From: Ooceraea biroi
Taxonomy: Eukaryota; Arthropoda; Insecta; Hymenoptera; Formicidae
Reading direction: 5' to 3'
Length of the DNA stretch: 64,000 bases
Assembly (NCBI RefSeq): GCF_003672135.1
Contig: NC_039517.1
Location: 6,231,475 to 6,295,474 of the forward strand
The translations under genes and the position numbers were made by a program. Positions 61,801 to 64,000 of this stretch are shown here, in pieces. How positions within the stretch are numbered: the stretch's first letter is position 1; every line of letters begins with the position of its first letter. The notes under the pieces were generated by a model. It made no database searches and was not told the DNA's origin. It saw only the letters and a list, made by a program, of their open reading frames with translations.

Positions 61801-62266
61801 TTCGGCTGGATCGGTTGCACGAAACGTTCCGTTTCGACTCTCCCATTTATTGGCGCTGATGTACCAGATCAATATCCACCCCCCGGAGACCGTACTTACC
61901 CTGCCTGTGGCTCCCGTGGCCGGTGGGAAGGCTGTGATAATGATGGCGATATACACACGACGCTTCCATCACGCGATCAATGGCACATTCAGAGAAATGT
62001 TCACACAGTGTCCGGCAAATTGTCGCGACTCGCAATTTTATGTCTTTTATAGCTGTGTCATTTATCTCAAATGAGGCGTTATTTTTACGACAGCGATACA
62101 TTACTGCACAAGAGAATTACATTTTCCAGAATACAATTTACTACATTCACGTGCGCAAAGTGGAACGTTAGTGAGATTGACAATTTGCCAATTATTCCTC
62201 AACAAAACAAATATAAATCGAGTAACGATATCTTGTACTGTACTTGACGGATCTAGCTATCTATAT
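58882..62266. other. No gene recognised
   Basis: Frames at 59914-60276 and elsewhere overlap on both strands without domains. No repeat or RNA gene was recognised over these 3.4 kb. Confidence 0.4.
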
Positions 62267-62424
62267 TATTAGGAGTGTGATTTAGTTTTGAGGGTTTTGC
62301 AACAGATGACTGTAGTGTCAGTTTGTTCCAATAGCTGTTTCCGATAACTGTTGTTTCTTACAGTGTTGACATTATCCATGACATTTAGTAGCATTATAGC
62401 AATCGTGTTTATATCATCGTAAAA

Positions 62425-63330
62425 ATGCAACTTCCGAAACAGCATTTTCGACATGCGTTGCTTTTGTTTTTTAATCAAAAGAAAACTGCGGCCGAGGGTT
62501 ATAGAATTCTTGTGGAAACTTATGGTGATTCTGCCCCATCAATTAAGACGTGTCAATACTGGTTTAGACGCTTGAAAAGTGGTCATACTGATGTGAAGGA
62601 CAAAGAACGCTCGGGACAACGAAGAAAGCTTGAAAATGCAGATTTGCAAGCATTATTGGACGAAAATCCAACACGATCCACTTCAGAACTTGCCAGAGCA
62701 TTAAATGTTGATCGTACAACAGTTACGAAACATTTACATGAAATGGGAAAAATTCAGAAAGAAGGGAAATGGGTTCGACATGAATTATCGGAAAGTGCCA
62801 TTTGAACATTTGCATTTCGTTGATCGCCAGGCAAAAAAAGAAGCGTCTTTTGTCTCGGATTGTTACTGGGGATGAAAAGTGGATCTATTTTGATAATCCG
62901 AAACGCAGAAAATCATGGGTGGATCCAGGCGAACCATCAACATCCACTCCGAGACGCAATATTCACGGTTGAAAAGTAATGCTCTGTATTTGGTGGGATA
63001 GTGTACTATGAGCTGTTAAATCCGCATGAGACTGTCACGGCTGATCGTTATCGACACCAATTGTACAAGTTGAAGCAAGCGTTGGACCAAAAACGACCAG
63101 CAATTGCGAGTAAACGACGGAAAGTGATTCTTCTTCGTGACAACGCTCGACCTCACGTTGCGTTATCAGTGAAACAAACACTATTAGAGCTCGAATGGCA
63201 AGTCTTACCGCACCCCGCGTATTCTCCATGCGATTATTATTTGTTCCGGTGGATGCAACACGCTTTAGAGGATACACACTTTGATAATTTCGAAGAAGTG
63301 CGAAAATTCGTCGACGAATGGATCAACTGA
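62425..63330 (+). pseudogene. Mariner transposase, inactivated (copy D, first unit)
   Basis: The N-terminal half is open to 62805, where the 10-base deletion brings a TGA right after ELSESAI. The later half (63001-63330) keeps LLRDNARPHVALSVKQTLLE, with the usual mariner histidine after NARP that the other copies have as aspartate, and the shortened SPCDYYLF spacing. DENPTRSTSEL here replaces HENPTRSTSEL of A and C. Confidence 0.87.
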
Positions 63331-63365
63331 AAAGAAGAGTGATTTTATCGTGGTGGAATCCATCT

Positions 63366-64000
63366 CTTGCCAGAGCATTAAATGTTGATCGTACAACAGT
63401 TACGAAACATTTACATGAAATGGGAAAAATTCAGAAAGAAGGGAAATGGGTTCGACATGAATTATCGGAAAGTGCCATTTGAACATTTGCATTTCGTTGA
63501 TCGCCAGGCAAAAAAAGAAGCGTCTTTTGTCTCGGATTGTTACTGGGGATGAAAAGTGGATCTATTTTGATAATCCGAAACGCAGAAAATCATGGGTGGA
63601 TCCAGGCGAACCATCAACATCCACTCCGAGACGCAATATTCACGGTTGAAAAGTAATGCTCTGTATTTGGTGGGATAGTGTACTATGAGCTGTTAAATCC
63701 GCATGAGACTGTCACGGCTGATCGTTATCGACACCAATTGTACAAGTTGAAGCAAGCGTTGGACCAAAAACGACCACCAATTGCGAGTAAACGACGGAAA
63801 GTGATTCTTCTTCGTGACAACGCTCGACCTGACGTTGCGTTATCAGTGAAACAAACACTATTAGAGCTCGAATGGCAAGTCTTACCGCACCCCGCGTATT
63901 TTCCATGCGATTATTATTTGTTCCGGTGGATGCAACACGCTTTAGAGGATACACACTTTGATAATTTCGAAGAAATGCGAAAATTCGTCGACGAATGGAT
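63366..64000 (+). pseudogene. Duplicated segment of the mariner transposase (copy D, second unit, truncated)
   Basis: It repeats the region from LARALNVD on, lacks GCGAATCGGT, and carries NARPDV and a YFPCDYYLF variant. The window ends at the codons for DEW. Confidence 0.85.

Larger units (their letters stand above)
62269..64000 (+). mobile_element. Mariner element with internal tandem duplication, copy D, cut by the window end
   Basis: It has the same left end and flanking TA as copies A and C. Unit 1 is 62689-63365 (677 bp); unit 2 starts at 63366 and runs off the window. In this copy both units lack GCGAATCGGT, unlike A and C, where only the second unit does. Confidence 0.92.

Overview
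The window looks like nuclear DNA of an insect, most probably a hymenopteran and quite possibly an ant. The genes have introns with GT/AG borders, there is no operon structure, the DNA is CpG-rich, and the repeats (DUF4817-type transposon derivatives, mariners, TTAA hairpins, a TRIM-like array) are of kinds common in ant genomes. This assignment is inference from gene and repeat content; no species can be named.

Genes are few. At the left edge (minus strand) are two first coding exons of fatty-acid-binding proteins (389-473 and 4539-4614) plus a duplicated scrap of the first (1-80); exons 2 and 3 are not in the window. A complete three-exon MADF-BESS regulator lies at 11423-12672 (+). A complete seven-exon RIB43A-like (RIBC2) ciliary microtubule protein lies at 14490-18494 (-). 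An unrecognised, apparently frameshifted coding stretch sits just upstream of RIBC2 (18870-19233, -). The first coding exon of an aminotransferase class V-like protein is at 21265-21694 (+), with no later exon seen.

The rest, about 42 kb from 21.7 kb to the end, is gene-poor and filled with mobile elements. It holds a Harbinger-like foldback with 207-bp arms (22536-23347) and four near-identical 0.7-kb hairpins inserted at TTAA (23896, 41037, 43727, 47593). It also holds a piggyBac-like MITE with another hairpin nested in it (26311-27393), a TRIM-like array of alternating A and B units (49572-50736), and a poly(A) retroposon with perfect target-site duplications (52456-53106). Near the right end are one full-length mariner (54682-55968) and two copies of an internally duplicated mariner, with a third at 5823-7736.

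The two most interesting systems are these. (1) A mariner family whose members all carry the same internal tandem duplication of about 680 bp, bounded by a 9-bp microhomology, together with the same inactivating lesions, so the rearranged form itself appears to have been mobilised in trans. (2) An A-B-A-B-A array at 49.6-50.7 kb whose A units start TG, end CA, have 4-bp target duplications, and carry a tRNA-like internal promoter and a T-run. It reads as a tandem TRIM with a pol III-type unit in its LTR.
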